Assembly: GCF_004120195.1 (NCBI RefSeq)
Contig: NZ_SCHN01000016.1
Span: 78,900-142,899 of the forward strand
Length of the DNA stretch: 64,000 nucleotides
Origin: Enterovibrio baiacu
GTDB lineage: Bacteria > Pseudomonadota > Gammaproteobacteria > Enterobacterales > Vibrionaceae
Direction of reading: 5' to 3'
The translations under genes were made by a program, and so were the position numbers. This document shows positions 1 to 8,856 of this stretch, in pieces. How positions within the stretch are numbered: the stretch's first letter is position 1; each line of letters starts with the position of its first letter. Under the pieces are notes generated by a model. The model did no database searches, was not told the origin of the DNA, and was given only the letters and a program-made list of their open reading frames with translations.

Positions 1-17
1 ATGGCATCGCTCGTGCC

Positions 18-1718
18 TCAACGTGGCGAGCTATCAGCGTTGACTGAAAGTGTAGGTTCATTGGTGTCTACAGGCATAGCTTTTAAGCGATTAGATCGCA
101 GTTCGCCCGCTTGCTCTAATAACGGATAGGCGATAGAAGAAAAGTGTGAATTGATACGGTTTAAATCGCGCAAGAGATCGAGGTACAGACTGCTTCCTTC
201 AGCTGGGAGCCCTGTTTGATCTCGCAACCCTTCTTGATGTGCCAAGGCCGCACGTCTTTCGATGTCCTTCACGACGCTCTTCTGTTCTAACAATGCTCGT
301 GCGTTCTTGATGTCGCCAGTAAGCAGCACGCTGCACGCCAATTCCATATTGCTATTGATGTATTTTCGCAATGCATCAATGGCTTTCAATTCGTAATCTG
401 GCAGTACTACGTTGTTGGTAATGATCTTTGACACCACGTCGGTAAGGCTACATTCAAGAATATCTCCTGCATGCTCTAGATTCGTGGTGTAGGCATAAAT
501 GCGATAGCAGCGACGTCGATATTTCTTGGGGATATCTTGTCGGCTTAGCTCGGTAAGGTACAAACTGATTTTGTCATGAAACTCATCCACCAGATCGTCT
601 GAACGCTTCACACTTTGCAATTGTGCGCCATTGCGCGTGTTTAACGCATCAAAGGTGGTATCCAGCATGGTTCGAAGTAAGTCCCCCATTCTGAGCACTT
701 CACGCACACTGTTGGATAGGGCAACAGACGGTGTTTTGAATGCATTACGGTCGAGATAGCGTGGCTTGTTGTCTACATCGGGGCTTTCTTTATTTGGAAG
801 CCAACGTTCTATCATTTTTCCTGACGTTCTCACCCAAGGAAGAAACAGCAATGCTAAGCCAATGTTGAATAACAGGTGAAAATTGACCAATTGACGGGCG
901 ACGTCGGTGGAAGAGAAAAAGGCATGATCAGCTAATTGATTGATCATAGGAAGGCAAATCAAGACCCCCATTAATCGGAACAGCAAATTTCCCATAGGCG
1001 CGCGCCTCACGGAAGGCTCTGCGCGTGATGTGTTGACGACCGCGGGCAATGCAGCCCCCAGGTTTGCACCCAAGATCAAGCCAAATCCCACGTCCAATGT
1101 AATGACCCCAGAGCTAGAGAGCGCAGCGATCAAGAGCACGGTTGCAAGACTAGAGTGCGCCAAAAAGGCGATGGAAACGCCAACCAATATGGCAAGAACG
1201 GGTTCCCCGCTCAGCGAGCCAAGCAGTGACTGGATCAGAGGAGACTCTCGCATGGGTTGCGAGGCTTGCAGAATCAAACTTAGGGCGAGGAGCATCAAAC
1301 CTAAACCAATTGCTATGCTCGCTGCGTGCTTGGTTTTTTCTTTTTTTGCGCGTGTAAACACACCAACGCCAGCAAGCATAACAATGGGTTGAAGCCAAGA
1401 AAGGTCAAGGGTCAGCACTTGCGCGACGAGGGTGGTGCCAACGTCTGCACCCAGTAACAAGGCAAGTCCCGATGCTGTTGCAACACCGTGTGTCGCGAAA
1501 GAGCTCGCGAGGAGTGCTGTGGCTGTGCTGCTTTGCAGAAGACAGGTGACACCCATACCCACGAAAAAGGCATTGAACCGATTGGATAGACTTCGACCGA
1601 GAAGGCGGCGCATTTTCCCGCCGTACGCTTTGATGACGCCTTGCTTTACAAGGTGTAACCCGAAAAGAAGCAGCGCAACTCCTCCGAGTAATTGAATGAG
1701 AACTGACGTTCCGCTCAT
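18..1718 (-). CDS. Na/Pi cotransporter family protein (NptA/YjbB-like)
   Basis: Predicted inner-membrane sodium-phosphate symporter of 566 residues. Two related membrane repeats are visible: the first carries LLQSSTATALL near residue 60, the second LAHSSLATVLL near residue 187, the paired QSS/HSS signature of the Na/Pi-cotransporter (PF02690) family. After the last membrane segment (about residue 300) comes a soluble helical PhoU-like tail to the C-terminus, the architecture of YjbB. It is transcribed away from a DeoR-type regulator and a glycerophosphodiester-type ABC operon across a 257-bp gap, so both sides may concern phosphate supply; that link is inferred. The family can work as importer or exporter and the sequence does not decide which. 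Confidence 0.88.
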   Translation of the reverse strand: MSGTSVLIQLLGGVALLLFGLHLVKQGVIKAYGGKMRRLLGRSLSNRFNAFFVGMGVTCLLQSSTATALLASSFATHGVATASGLALLLGADVGTTLVAQVLTLDLSWLQPIVMLAGVGVFTRAKKEKTKHAASIAIGLGLMLLALSLILQASQPMRESPLIQSLLGSLSGEPVLAILVGVSIAFLAHSSLATVLLIAALSSSGVITLDVGFGLILGANLGAALPAVVNTSRAEPSVRRAPMGNLLFRLMGVLICLPMINQLADHAFFSSTDVARQLVNFHLLFNIGLALLFLPWVRTSGKMIERWLPNKESPDVDNKPRYLDRNAFKTPSVALSNSVREVLRMGDLLRTMLDTTFDALNTRNGAQLQSVKRSDDLVDEFHDKISLYLTELSRQDIPKKYRRRCYRIYAYTTNLEHAGDILECSLTDVVSKIITNNVVLPDYELKAIDALRKYINSNMELACSVLLTGDIKNARALLEQKSVVKDIERRAALAHQEGLRDQTGLPAEGSSLYLDLLRDLNRINSHFSSIAYPLLEQAGELRSNRLKAMPVDTNEPTLSVNADSSPR

Positions 1719-1780
1719 GTGACATCTCTTTTTAATATTTGTTTGTTATCACTCTCTCATGCAAGTGAAGGGTGGGCATG

Positions 1781-1890
1781 TGCTCATTTTGTCGCTGAAT
1801 TGAGTCATATGAGGCGACAAATGAACATTTTAATTGAGCACATGAACATAAAAGTAATCGAAAGTGAGCATTTGATCAACAAACGAACAT
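1781..1890. promoter_or_regulatory. Array of GlpR-like operator half-sites
   Basis: Between the divergent nptA-like and deoR-like genes, the heptamer TGAACAT (or a one-base variant) occurs at 1822-1828, 1843-1849, 1865-1871 (TGAGCAT) and 1884-1890 (CGAACAT), spaced 21, 22 and 19 bp, roughly two helical turns each. An inverted copy, TGCTCAT, lies at 1781-1787. CGAACAT is one arm of the Escherichia coli GlpR operator. The array is seen directly; that the adjacent DeoR/GlpR-family protein binds it is inferred. Confidence 0.55.
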
Positions 1891-1975
1891 AATAATTAAT
1901 CATTCGCTCAATAAATGTTGGCAAATTGTTAACTGTGTGCCTAAAGTGAATAAAAAATAGTCGATATCAACAATT

Positions 1976-2773
1976 ATGAGTCTCGATTCGAAAATGAAAT
2001 CTAAAACGAAAGCACGCAGAGACCAGATCATCGAATTGACACAAGAGCGCGGCAACGTGTCTGTCGAAGTGCTAACAGAAACATTGGGTGTGTCGGCGCA
2101 AACCATTCGTCGAGACATTAATCAACTGTGCAGCGATAACTTGCTTCGACGTCGTCACGGTGGTGTTGAGCGTTTTGAGCGTCAGTTGAATACGCCCTAT
2201 GAATTGCGCGCGGTGATGAACTCTGAAGAGAAGCATGCGATTGCGAAAGCGGTGGCTGAAATGGTGCCAGACGGGTCAACGGTGTTTATTTCCATCGGTT
2301 CAACACCTGCGATTGTCGCTGAAGCGTTAAGTGAGAAAACCGGATTAACGGTGATGACGAATAACCTGAACGCGGCGATGGTGCTGAGCAACGAGCCAAC
2401 CAATCGCATCATCATTCCAGGCGGCGAAGTGCGCATGCCAGATCGCGATGTGTTGGGTGATGAGGTGTTGGCTTTTTTCAATAGCTACCGAGCTGAGTTT
2501 GGCATTTTTGGGGTGGCGGGTGTTGATGAAGACGGCGGTATGCTGGATTTTCACGCGTCCGAAGTGCGCGTCCGTGAAGCGATTCGTACGCACTGTAAAA
2601 CCTCAATTCTTGTCATGGACAGTACCAAGTTGACGCGCACTGCACCGGCAGTGGGCGGCAGTATTTTTGATGTGGACCAAATCATCATGGATCGACATCC
2701 AGGGGATGATTTCTCGGCGCTCAGTGAGCGTGTGGGAGATCGTTTGAAGTTAGTTGGAGGCGAGGCTTCATGA
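1976..2773 (+). CDS. DeoR/GlpR-family transcriptional regulator
   Basis: 265-residue DNA-binding repressor of the DeoR family. The N-terminal winged helix-turn-helix spans about residues 12-65, with the diagnostic recognition segment VSAQTIRRDINQL. The C-terminal DeoR sensor domain (about 80-255) is the sugar-phosphate-binding, phosphosugar-isomerase-like fold, containing the FISIGST phosphate-loop region. Its stop overlaps the start of the ABC ATPase gene (ATGA), so it is the first gene of the operon and presumably autoregulated. The half-site array upstream resembles GlpR operators, which suggests glycerol-3-phosphate or a related phosphoester as effector; this is inference. A later ATG (MKSKTKARRDQ, about six codons in) is an alternative start. 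Confidence 0.88.
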   Translation: MSLDSKMKSKTKARRDQIIELTQERGNVSVEVLTETLGVSAQTIRRDINQLCSDNLLRRRHGGVERFERQLNTPYELRAVMNSEEKHAIAKAVAEMVPDGSTVFISIGSTPAIVAEALSEKTGLTVMTNNLNAAMVLSNEPTNRIIIPGGEVRMPDRDVLGDEVLAFFNSYRAEFGIFGVAGVDEDGGMLDFHASEVRVREAIRTHCKTSILVMDSTKLTRTAPAVGGSIFDVDQIIMDRHPGDDFSALSERVGDRLKLVGGEAS

Positions 2774-3789
2774 ACGTAGAACCTTTTGTGACGTTTAACA
2801 AAATTGGCAAACGATGGAACGGTCAGTTGGGTGTGGAAGACATCACAATTCAGATCCCTGAAGGCGCATTTGTCGCATTACTTGGCCCGTCGGGGTGCGG
2901 TAAATCCACCACATTGCGTTTGCTTGCTGGTCTTGAAACGCCAGATGAAGGGGAAATCATCATCGACAGCGTCGATGTGACAGAAATGGCGCCTTCTGCG
3001 CGTAACCTTTCTATGGTGTTCCAGTCTTATGCCTTGTTTCCTCATCTCTCTGTGGCGGAAAACGTCATGTTTGGGATGAAGGTAAGAAAAGTGCCAAAAG
3101 ATGAGTGCATGGAAAAGCTTCACAATGCACTCGATATCACGGGGCTGCTCGGCTATGAGGAGCGCAAACCCGGCGAATTGTCTGGCGGTCAACGCCAACG
3201 CGTCGCATTGGCCCGAGCCATTGTGGCAGGGCAGCCTTTGTGTTTGATGGACGAACCGTTATCAAACCTGGATGCCAAGCTGCGTAACTCTGTGCGTCGA
3301 GACATCAAGAAACTGCAGCGCAAACTCGGCATGACCGTGGTTTACGTGACACATGATCAGACGGAAGCCATGAGCATGGCAGACATGATCATCTTGATGA
3401 AAGACGGCCGCATCATGCAAATCGGCTCGCCACAAGAGTTATATAGCGAGCCGCAAAATACTTTTGCTGCTGAATTTGTGGGCGCACCGCCGATGGCATT
3501 GATTTCAGGCGCTGCCATCAAAGGGGCAGAGCATGCGAACAAAGTCGGTGTAAGAACCGAAGATGTCACTGTGGTTGAGGCGGGTAAAGGCCGTCTGACG
3601 TGCACTGTGTCAGAAAGCGAATATTTGGGTGTGGAAACGCACGTTCAGTTAGAGCACCCAGAAGGGAAAGGCCTAGTGGTGAAGCTTCATGGCTATGCCT
3701 CGCTGGTTGAAGGCAGTTCGGTGGATATCGATTTTGATGACGCGGCGCTGCATTACTTTGATGAAAACGGTAACCGCATGGCTTCGTGA
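2770..3789 (+). CDS. ABC transporter ATP-binding protein, UgpC/MalK type
   Basis: 339-residue ATPase of a carbohydrate-uptake (CUT1) ABC importer. Walker A GPSGCGKST lies near residue 38, the signature LSGGQRQRV near 136, Walker B LCLMDEP near 156 and the switch histidine in YVTHDQTEAMS. A C-terminal MOP/TOBE-like regulatory domain (about 240-335) is of the MalK/UgpC type. It overlaps the regulator gene by 4 bp and is followed by binding protein and two permeases, so it probably energises that importer. ATPases of this family are often shared between CUT1 systems, so exclusive partnership is not certain. Confidence 0.88.
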   Translation: MNVEPFVTFNKIGKRWNGQLGVEDITIQIPEGAFVALLGPSGCGKSTTLRLLAGLETPDEGEIIIDSVDVTEMAPSARNLSMVFQSYALFPHLSVAENVMFGMKVRKVPKDECMEKLHNALDITGLLGYEERKPGELSGGQRQRVALARAIVAGQPLCLMDEPLSNLDAKLRNSVRRDIKKLQRKLGMTVVYVTHDQTEAMSMADMIILMKDGRIMQIGSPQELYSEPQNTFAAEFVGAPPMALISGAAIKGAEHANKVGVRTEDVTVVEAGKGRLTCTVSESEYLGVETHVQLEHPEGKGLVVKLHGYASLVEGSSVDIDFDDAALHYFDENGNRMAS

Positions 3790-3885
3790 AGCATGCTGAC
3801 GATGCTGAGGATATGTGTGCATTAGCATATATCTCCACAGCCAACTAACTTGAGATTAATGTTCAACTAAAACAATGGTGAAACT

Positions 3886-5151
3886 ATGAAGTTCTCTACG
3901 TTATTCAGTTGTGCCTTTGCAGGTGCATTTGCGATGTCTGCACACACGGCTTCTGCACAAACCGAACTCAACATGTATTACCCGATTGCGGTGGGTGGCT
4001 CACTCACGAAAGTGGTTGATGGCATGGTGACTGAGTTTGAAAAACAAAACCCAGATATCAAAGTAAATGCTATCTACTCAGGCAACTATGATGACACCCG
4101 TGTTCGCGCGCTGTCTGCACTGAGTTCCGGTGAGCCGGCGCAATTAGCGGTGATGTTTTCTATCGATGTTTATGACCTGATTGAGCAAGACTTGATTACC
4201 CCTTTTGATGACGTCATGAACAGCAAAGAAGACCAAGCATGGTTGAACGATTTCTATCCAGCATTGATGGAAAACGGCCAAGCGGAAGGCAAAACATGGG
4301 GCATTCCATTCCAACGTTCCACCATTGTTGCTTACTACAACAAAGAGATGTTTAAGGCCGCTGGGTTAGATCCTGAAAAGCCACCTAAAACGTGGGACGA
4401 ATTGGTAACAATGGGCAAAAAGCTCACCAATGATGATACCTATGGCTTGATGATTCCATCGACGGGTTACCCTTACTGGATGTTCCAAGCGCTGGCGATT
4501 CAAAACGGCCAAAAGCTCATGTCTGATGATGGTCTAGAAACCTACTTTGATGATCCAAAGGTGTTAGAAACCCTCAAATACTGGAAATCACTGTCTGCGG
4601 AACACGGCATTATGCCAACAGGTACGGTTGAGTGGGGCACCCTGCGCCAAGCGTTCTTAGAAGGCAAAACCGCGATGATGTGGCACTCCACGGGTAACCT
4701 TTCATCGGTGAAAAAAGGCGCGAAATTTGATTTCGGTGTTGCCATGCTCCCAGGAAATGAACGTCTTGGTTCACCAACAGGTGGCGGTAATTTCTACTTG
4801 TTTAAAGACACCTCTCAAAAAGAAAAAGAGGCATCGCTCAAGCTGGTTAAGTTCATGACATCACCTGAGCAAGCGGCTAACTGGTCGATTGCAACGGGTT
4901 ACATGGGCGTGTCGAAGAGTGCTTATGAAACGGAAGCACTCAAGAACTACACCGTTGAGTTCCCACCGGCACTGGTTGCACGCAATCAACTTGAACATGC
5001 AGTGGCTGAATTCTCTACTTATGAAACAGCACGTGTGCGTGAAGGGTTGAACAACGCGATTCAATCGGCGCTAACAGACAGCAAAACGCCAGAAGAGGCG
5101 TTGGGCGAAGCGCAAAAATCTGCAAAACGTCTGCTGCGAGATTACCAGTAA
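3886..5151 (+). CDS. Periplasmic solute-binding protein, UgpB-like
   Basis: 421-residue family-1 extracellular solute-binding protein. A Sec signal peptide is visible (MKF..., hydrophobic core to residue about 20, cleavage after HTASA). The mature part carries the two-lobed fold with motifs such as WGIPFQRSTIVAYYNKEMF and KTWDELVTMGKKL, which recall UgpB (sn-glycerol-3-phosphate/glycerophosphodiester binding). It sits between the ATPase gene and the permeases, and a downstream GpdQ-like phosphodiesterase supports a glycerophosphodiester substrate; other CUT1 substrates remain possible. The start is set by the signal peptide; the ribosome-binding site is weak (GGTGA). Confidence 0.82.
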   Translation: MKFSTLFSCAFAGAFAMSAHTASAQTELNMYYPIAVGGSLTKVVDGMVTEFEKQNPDIKVNAIYSGNYDDTRVRALSALSSGEPAQLAVMFSIDVYDLIEQDLITPFDDVMNSKEDQAWLNDFYPALMENGQAEGKTWGIPFQRSTIVAYYNKEMFKAAGLDPEKPPKTWDELVTMGKKLTNDDTYGLMIPSTGYPYWMFQALAIQNGQKLMSDDGLETYFDDPKVLETLKYWKSLSAEHGIMPTGTVEWGTLRQAFLEGKTAMMWHSTGNLSSVKKGAKFDFGVAMLPGNERLGSPTGGGNFYLFKDTSQKEKEASLKLVKFMTSPEQAANWSIATGYMGVSKSAYETEALKNYTVEFPPALVARNQLEHAVAEFSTYETARVREGLNNAIQSALTDSKTPEEALGEAQKSAKRLLRDYQ

Positions 5152-5160
5152 CTGCACCTT

Positions 5161-5184
5161 GCTCCGCTTGTTTGCAAGCGGAGC
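5161..5184 (+). other. Intergenic stem-loop after the binding-protein gene
   Basis: A near-perfect inverted repeat, GCTCCGCTTG...CAAGCGGAGC, with a 4-base loop follows the binding-protein stop by 9 bp and has no U-run. In CUT1 operons such stem-loops often stabilise the upstream mRNA so the binding protein is made in excess over the permeases. That role is inferred from position. Confidence 0.55.
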
Positions 5185-5277
5185 CATTTCTAACGCAACG
5201 GACAGCAATAAGGTGTTCGGTTGCGCTGCAAACATGCAGCAGTGCGAGACACAGCAGTACCAACAACGAGTAATACT

Positions 5278-6171
5278 ATGAATCGATACGCAGAAATGGA
5301 GCGTCGTCGGCAGCACCTTTATGGGTGGTTTCTCCTTACGCCAGCGGCAATTCTGTTAACCCTCTTTGCTTTCTATCCATCGATAGCGACGTTCTGGGAG
5401 AGTCTGTTTTCGCGCGGCACGCGCAGACGACCTTCAGAATTCACCGGTTTAGAAAACTACGCGGACCTTTTTAACGATCCGACGTTTTGGATAGTGGTGA
5501 AAAACAACCTGTTTTATGCCGGTGTGACGATCCCAGCATCCATTGCGATAGCGCTTGCGATGGCGCTTTGGGCGAATTCAAAAATCCCAGCAACGGGGTT
5601 TGTGCGCACGGCGTACTTCACGCCAACCGTGCTGCCGATGATTGCTGCCGCCAACCTGTGGTTGTTCTTTTATACCCCAGACCTCGGCGTGCTTGATCAG
5701 ATTGGTGCATTGTTTGGTTTGCCATCCATGAACTGGTTGGGGCGTCCTGATACGGCACTTTGGGCCATTATCATTGTGACGATATGGAAAGAAGCAGGCT
5801 TTTTCATGATCTTCTATCTGGCCGCTTTGCAGACCATCCCCGTGGACTACAAAGAAGCGGCTGACATTGAAGGTACAAGCCGTTGGACTTATACGCGCCG
5901 CATCGTGCTGCCGTTATTGATGCCAACCACCATGTTCATTGTGGTGAACGCGATGATCAACTCGGTCAAACTCATTGACCATCTGTTTATTTTGACCAAA
6001 GGCGGGCCGTCAGACGCCTCCAAACTCATTCTTTACTATATCTGGGAGATGGCGTTTGCCTTCTTTGATGCCCCACATGCCGCCGCGATGACCGTATTGG
6101 TATTGCTGGTGTTGGGTATCGCAGCTGCCATTCAGTTTTTGTACCTTGATAGAAGGACGCATTACCAATGA
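5278..6171 (+). CDS. ABC transporter permease, UgpA/MalF type
   Basis: 297-residue inner-membrane permease of the CUT1 importer with six predicted membrane helices. The EAA loop that contacts the ATPase is visible near residues 195-215 (DYKEAADIEGTSRWTYTRRIVLPLL). I chose the ATG at 5278 (MNRYAEMERRR) over an upstream TTG because it matches the usual N-terminus and length. Its stop overlaps the next permease start (ATGA), implying translational coupling. It pairs with the following gene to form the membrane channel of the presumed glycerophosphodiester importer. Confidence 0.87.
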   Translation: MNRYAEMERRRQHLYGWFLLTPAAILLTLFAFYPSIATFWESLFSRGTRRRPSEFTGLENYADLFNDPTFWIVVKNNLFYAGVTIPASIAIALAMALWANSKIPATGFVRTAYFTPTVLPMIAAANLWLFFYTPDLGVLDQIGALFGLPSMNWLGRPDTALWAIIIVTIWKEAGFFMIFYLAALQTIPVDYKEAADIEGTSRWTYTRRIVLPLLMPTTMFIVVNAMINSVKLIDHLFILTKGGPSDASKLILYYIWEMAFAFFDAPHAAAMTVLVLLVLGIAAAIQFLYLDRRTHYQ

Positions 6172-6977
6172 AATCGTTTAATAAGTTTATTGATTCCTTT
6201 GGTGCACACCTTCTTGCCGTTATCTGGATTTCCCCGCTGGTGTTTGCGTTTTGGGCGGCTTTCCATACCACGTCTGACGCAGTTAATTTCAACCTTCTGT
6301 CAGGTTGGACGCTGGATAACTTCCGTGAAGTGTGGAACGGCGCACCGTGGCTTCGCTACTTCTGGAATACCTTTTGCCTCGTGACGATAGTCCTCATTGG
6401 ACAGTTCATCATCACCACCTTGGCGGGGTTTGCGTTTGCACAAGTGAAGTTTCCGGGTAAGGACTTTGTGTTCATTCTGGTATTGCTTCAACTGTTTATC
6501 TTGCCGGAAGTGTTGATCGTCGAAAACTACGCGATCACCTCAAAATTGGGGCTGTTTGATACCATTCTCGGTGTCGGTATGCCCTATATGGCGAGTGCCT
6601 TCGGGATATTCTTGATGCGACAATCCTTCAAGTCTGTGCCTTATGAACTGCATGAAGCGGCGAGTGTAGAAGGTTGTTCCATGTTTGGCATTTTGATGAA
6701 AGTCTATGTGCCGCTCGCGAAGCCAACCTACCTAGCGTATGCCTTGGTGTCAGTGTCTACACACTGGAATAACTTTCTTTGGCCGCTCATCGTCACTAAC
6801 TCTGATGACACGCGTCCATTGACCGTCGGGCTATCTATTTTCGGCGCACCAGAAAATGGTGTAGATATTTCGGTGATTTCGGCGGCAACCATGATGTCGA
6901 TAGCACCACTGTTGATAGCATTCTTAATTTTCCAACGTCAGTTTGTTCAGGCATTCTTGCGTGCGGGTATTAAGTAA
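6168..6977 (+). CDS. ABC transporter permease, UgpE/MalG type
   Basis: 269-residue second permease of the importer with six predicted membrane helices. The EAA motif appears near residues 160-185 (ELHEAASVEGCSMFGILMKVYVP begins the loop). The C-terminus is short and hydrophobic, as in UgpE. It overlaps the previous permease by 4 bp and is followed 12 bp later by the phosphodiesterase gene, so all are probably one transcript. Confidence 0.87.
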   Translation: MKSFNKFIDSFGAHLLAVIWISPLVFAFWAAFHTTSDAVNFNLLSGWTLDNFREVWNGAPWLRYFWNTFCLVTIVLIGQFIITTLAGFAFAQVKFPGKDFVFILVLLQLFILPEVLIVENYAITSKLGLFDTILGVGMPYMASAFGIFLMRQSFKSVPYELHEAASVEGCSMFGILMKVYVPLAKPTYLAYALVSVSTHWNNFLWPLIVTNSDDTRPLTVGLSIFGAPENGVDISVISAATMMSIAPLLIAFLIFQRQFVQAFLRAGIK

Positions 6978-6989
6978 CAGGGTAGAAAT

Positions 6990-7790
6990 ATGGGTTCTCG
7001 TGTTATCCAGTTAACTGACATTCATCTTGTGCCGCGCCAACAGCGGGTTTCTAAGGTGCTCGATACATATACCTTGTTTGAGCAGGCTATCGAAAAGATT
7101 GCAGATGATCTGCCAAGGCTTGGTCAGGTGGATGCTATCGTGGTGACTGGGGATGTCTCGGACCACGGCGATGAGGAAAGTTATCGCGATTTTCATGCGA
7201 TCATTTCTCGGCTTAATCTGCCTTATGTGGTGATACCCGGCAATCATGATAAGCGTGAAGCCATGGTATCAGCCATTGATGGTCTGTCAGTGTGTGGGGA
7301 GACAGGGGAGTTAAACAGTGTTTACCCCCTTGGTGCATTTGACATTATTGCGTTGGACACGGTCATACCTGGGAGTGGTGCAGGTGCGTTGAGCGACAAT
7401 ACACTCGCGTTTCTTGAATCTGCTTTAGCGACAGATTTAGAGAAGCCGGCGTTGATTGCGATGCATCATCCACCGTTTGATTCGGGTATCCAGTTTATGG
7501 ATAACATCGGGTTAAAAGGCCGAGATGACATGGCGCGTATTTTGGCGCGGTCGCCGCGAGAGAAGCGGGTGATTTGTGGGCATTTACATAACAGTATTGT
7601 GTGTAACATTGGCAATGCAACCGTACTTTCTGCACCCGGTGTCGCGAGTTCATTTCTGACGGACTATCGCGATGATGCCCCCGTCGGCTTCACGCAAGAT
7701 CCCGGCGGTTATATGGTGCATGACTGGTATCACGGCTTCAGAAGTACGTATATTTCTCTCTCGCGTCATGGGGGGCTGTTCGCGTTTTGA
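6990..7790 (+). CDS. Metallophosphoesterase, GpdQ/CpdA-like phosphodiesterase
   Basis: 266-residue calcineurin-like two-metal phosphodiesterase. All family motifs are present: DIH (residue about 10), GDVSDHG (about 54), GNHDKR (about 84), MHHPPFDSG (about 157) and CGHLHNS (about 196). The class III cyclic-nucleotide/GpdQ subfamily hydrolyses glycerophosphodiesters or cAMP. Position at the end of a Ugp-like transport operon under a GlpR-like regulator favours glycerophosphodiester hydrolysis in the cytoplasm, yielding glycerol-3-phosphate; cAMP phosphodiesterase (CpdA) is the main alternative. The hydrolase assignment is firm, the substrate inferred. Confidence 0.82.
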   Translation: MGSRVIQLTDIHLVPRQQRVSKVLDTYTLFEQAIEKIADDLPRLGQVDAIVVTGDVSDHGDEESYRDFHAIISRLNLPYVVIPGNHDKREAMVSAIDGLSVCGETGELNSVYPLGAFDIIALDTVIPGSGAGALSDNTLAFLESALATDLEKPALIAMHHPPFDSGIQFMDNIGLKGRDDMARILARSPREKRVICGHLHNSIVCNIGNATVLSAPGVASSFLTDYRDDAPVGFTQDPGGYMVHDWYHGFRSTYISLSRHGGLFAF

Positions 7791-7812
7791 TTTACGCTAG
7801 CCCGGTAGACTT

Positions 7813-7844
7813 AAAAGGCCACACAGGAAACTGTGTGGCCTTTT
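7813..7844. terminator. Bidirectional intrinsic terminator
   Basis: A perfect 14-bp stem, AAAAGGCCACACAG / CTGTGTGGCCTTTT, closed by a GAAA tetraloop. Its A- and T-flanked arms serve both the phosphodiesterase operon (plus) and mngR (minus). Confidence 0.9.
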
Positions 7845-7884
7845 GGTATTCGGAGCTTGAACTTATTGCTGGTGTTCGGGCAAG

Positions 7885-8607
7885 TTAATGCTGACGCCCA
7901 CGTTTGGCCACGAGCGTGAACTTATAGTCGCTCGATTTAAAGTAGTTTCGGCTGTATTCGAACACAGTGTCGTCTTCAAGGTAGCCGCGCGTGCGCTTCT
8001 CGATGATAGGGTCGGCAGGGTCAACGCCCAATAACTCTGCAATCTCTTTCGGGGGTAGCACAGGAATGATTTCCTGCTCGCTGCGATCGATGATCAAGCC
8101 TTTTTGTTTCTCAATGAACTGATACTTAGAGCCTTGCATCACCTGATAGGTGAGATCTGGGAACATGACCGTTGGTAGCCATGTTTCTTCTACCGTGATG
8201 GGGTTGTTGTCGAGATAGCGAACGCGGCGAACATAAAATATCTGCGCACCTTCTTCTACGTTCAACAAATCCGCCATTTTGATAGACGCATTCTTCACTT
8301 CAAACGCCAACACATCACTGTGTGTGACGCCGCCAGAATGTTCCCACTTTTCAGCAAAACTGCTCTGCTGATAAATGTCATAGTTAACTTTGTTGTTTTT
8401 GACGTAGGTGCCGCTGCCGCGAATGCTTTCCAGCTCACCGTTCTCAATCAATAGCTTGAGGGCTTGTCTTACCGTCACGCGGCTGACAGCAAAGGCTTCG
8501 CGAAGTTGTGCTTCTGTTGGCAACGCTTCGCCCACCTTGTATTCGCCGTTACGTATATTCTCGCGAATAGCATCTGCAATTTGGCGATACATTGGGAGTC
8601 TTGCCAT
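7885..8607 (-). CDS. mngR: MngR, GntR-family repressor of mannosylglycerate genes
   Basis: 240-residue GntR/HutC-type regulator, the same length as Escherichia coli MngR. The N-terminal winged helix contains VSRVTVRQALKLL (about residues 42-54) and the UTRA effector domain follows, with MngR-like stretches IDRSEQEIIPVLPP and EYSRNYFKSSDYKFTL. I start at MARLPMYRQIADAI because a GAGGT ribosome-binding site precedes that ATG; an upstream ATG would add ten residues. It diverges from mngA across a short intergenic region carrying an inverted repeat, and is expected to repress mngAB until mannosylglycerate (or its phosphate) is present. Confidence 0.86.
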   Translation of the reverse strand: MARLPMYRQIADAIRENIRNGEYKVGEALPTEAQLREAFAVSRVTVRQALKLLIENGELESIRGSGTYVKNNKVNYDIYQQSSFAEKWEHSGGVTHSDVLAFEVKNASIKMADLLNVEEGAQIFYVRRVRYLDNNPITVEETWLPTVMFPDLTYQVMQGSKYQFIEKQKGLIIDRSEQEIIPVLPPKEIAELLGVDPADPIIEKRTRGYLEDDTVFEYSRNYFKSSDYKFTLVAKRGRQH

Positions 8608-8719
8608 TTTCACCTCAATACTCGTTGATAATGTCATCAGTGAGTGCTGATTAACCTGTTGTTCTTATTCACCTATGATACAAACTTCGCCCTCCAAGAC
8701 AAGGAAATGTTTGCTGCTA

Positions 8720-8738
8720 GTATTGAATTAGGCAATAC
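8720..8738. promoter_or_regulatory. Candidate MngR operator (inverted repeat)
   Basis: GTATTG-N7-CAATAC is an inverted repeat in the mngR/mngA intergenic region, and another GTATTG half occurs at 8788-8793 nearer mngA. The repeats are seen; binding by MngR is inferred from position only. Confidence 0.4.
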
Positions 8739-8856
8739 AACTATAATACATTTAATTGAGTTATTGAGATCTGACTCAAGGTTTGTTGTATTGTTTATGT
8801 ATTATCCTCGTGCTCGTTGAAACAACACCGCTGAACGTGACAATGGAATAAAAGTT

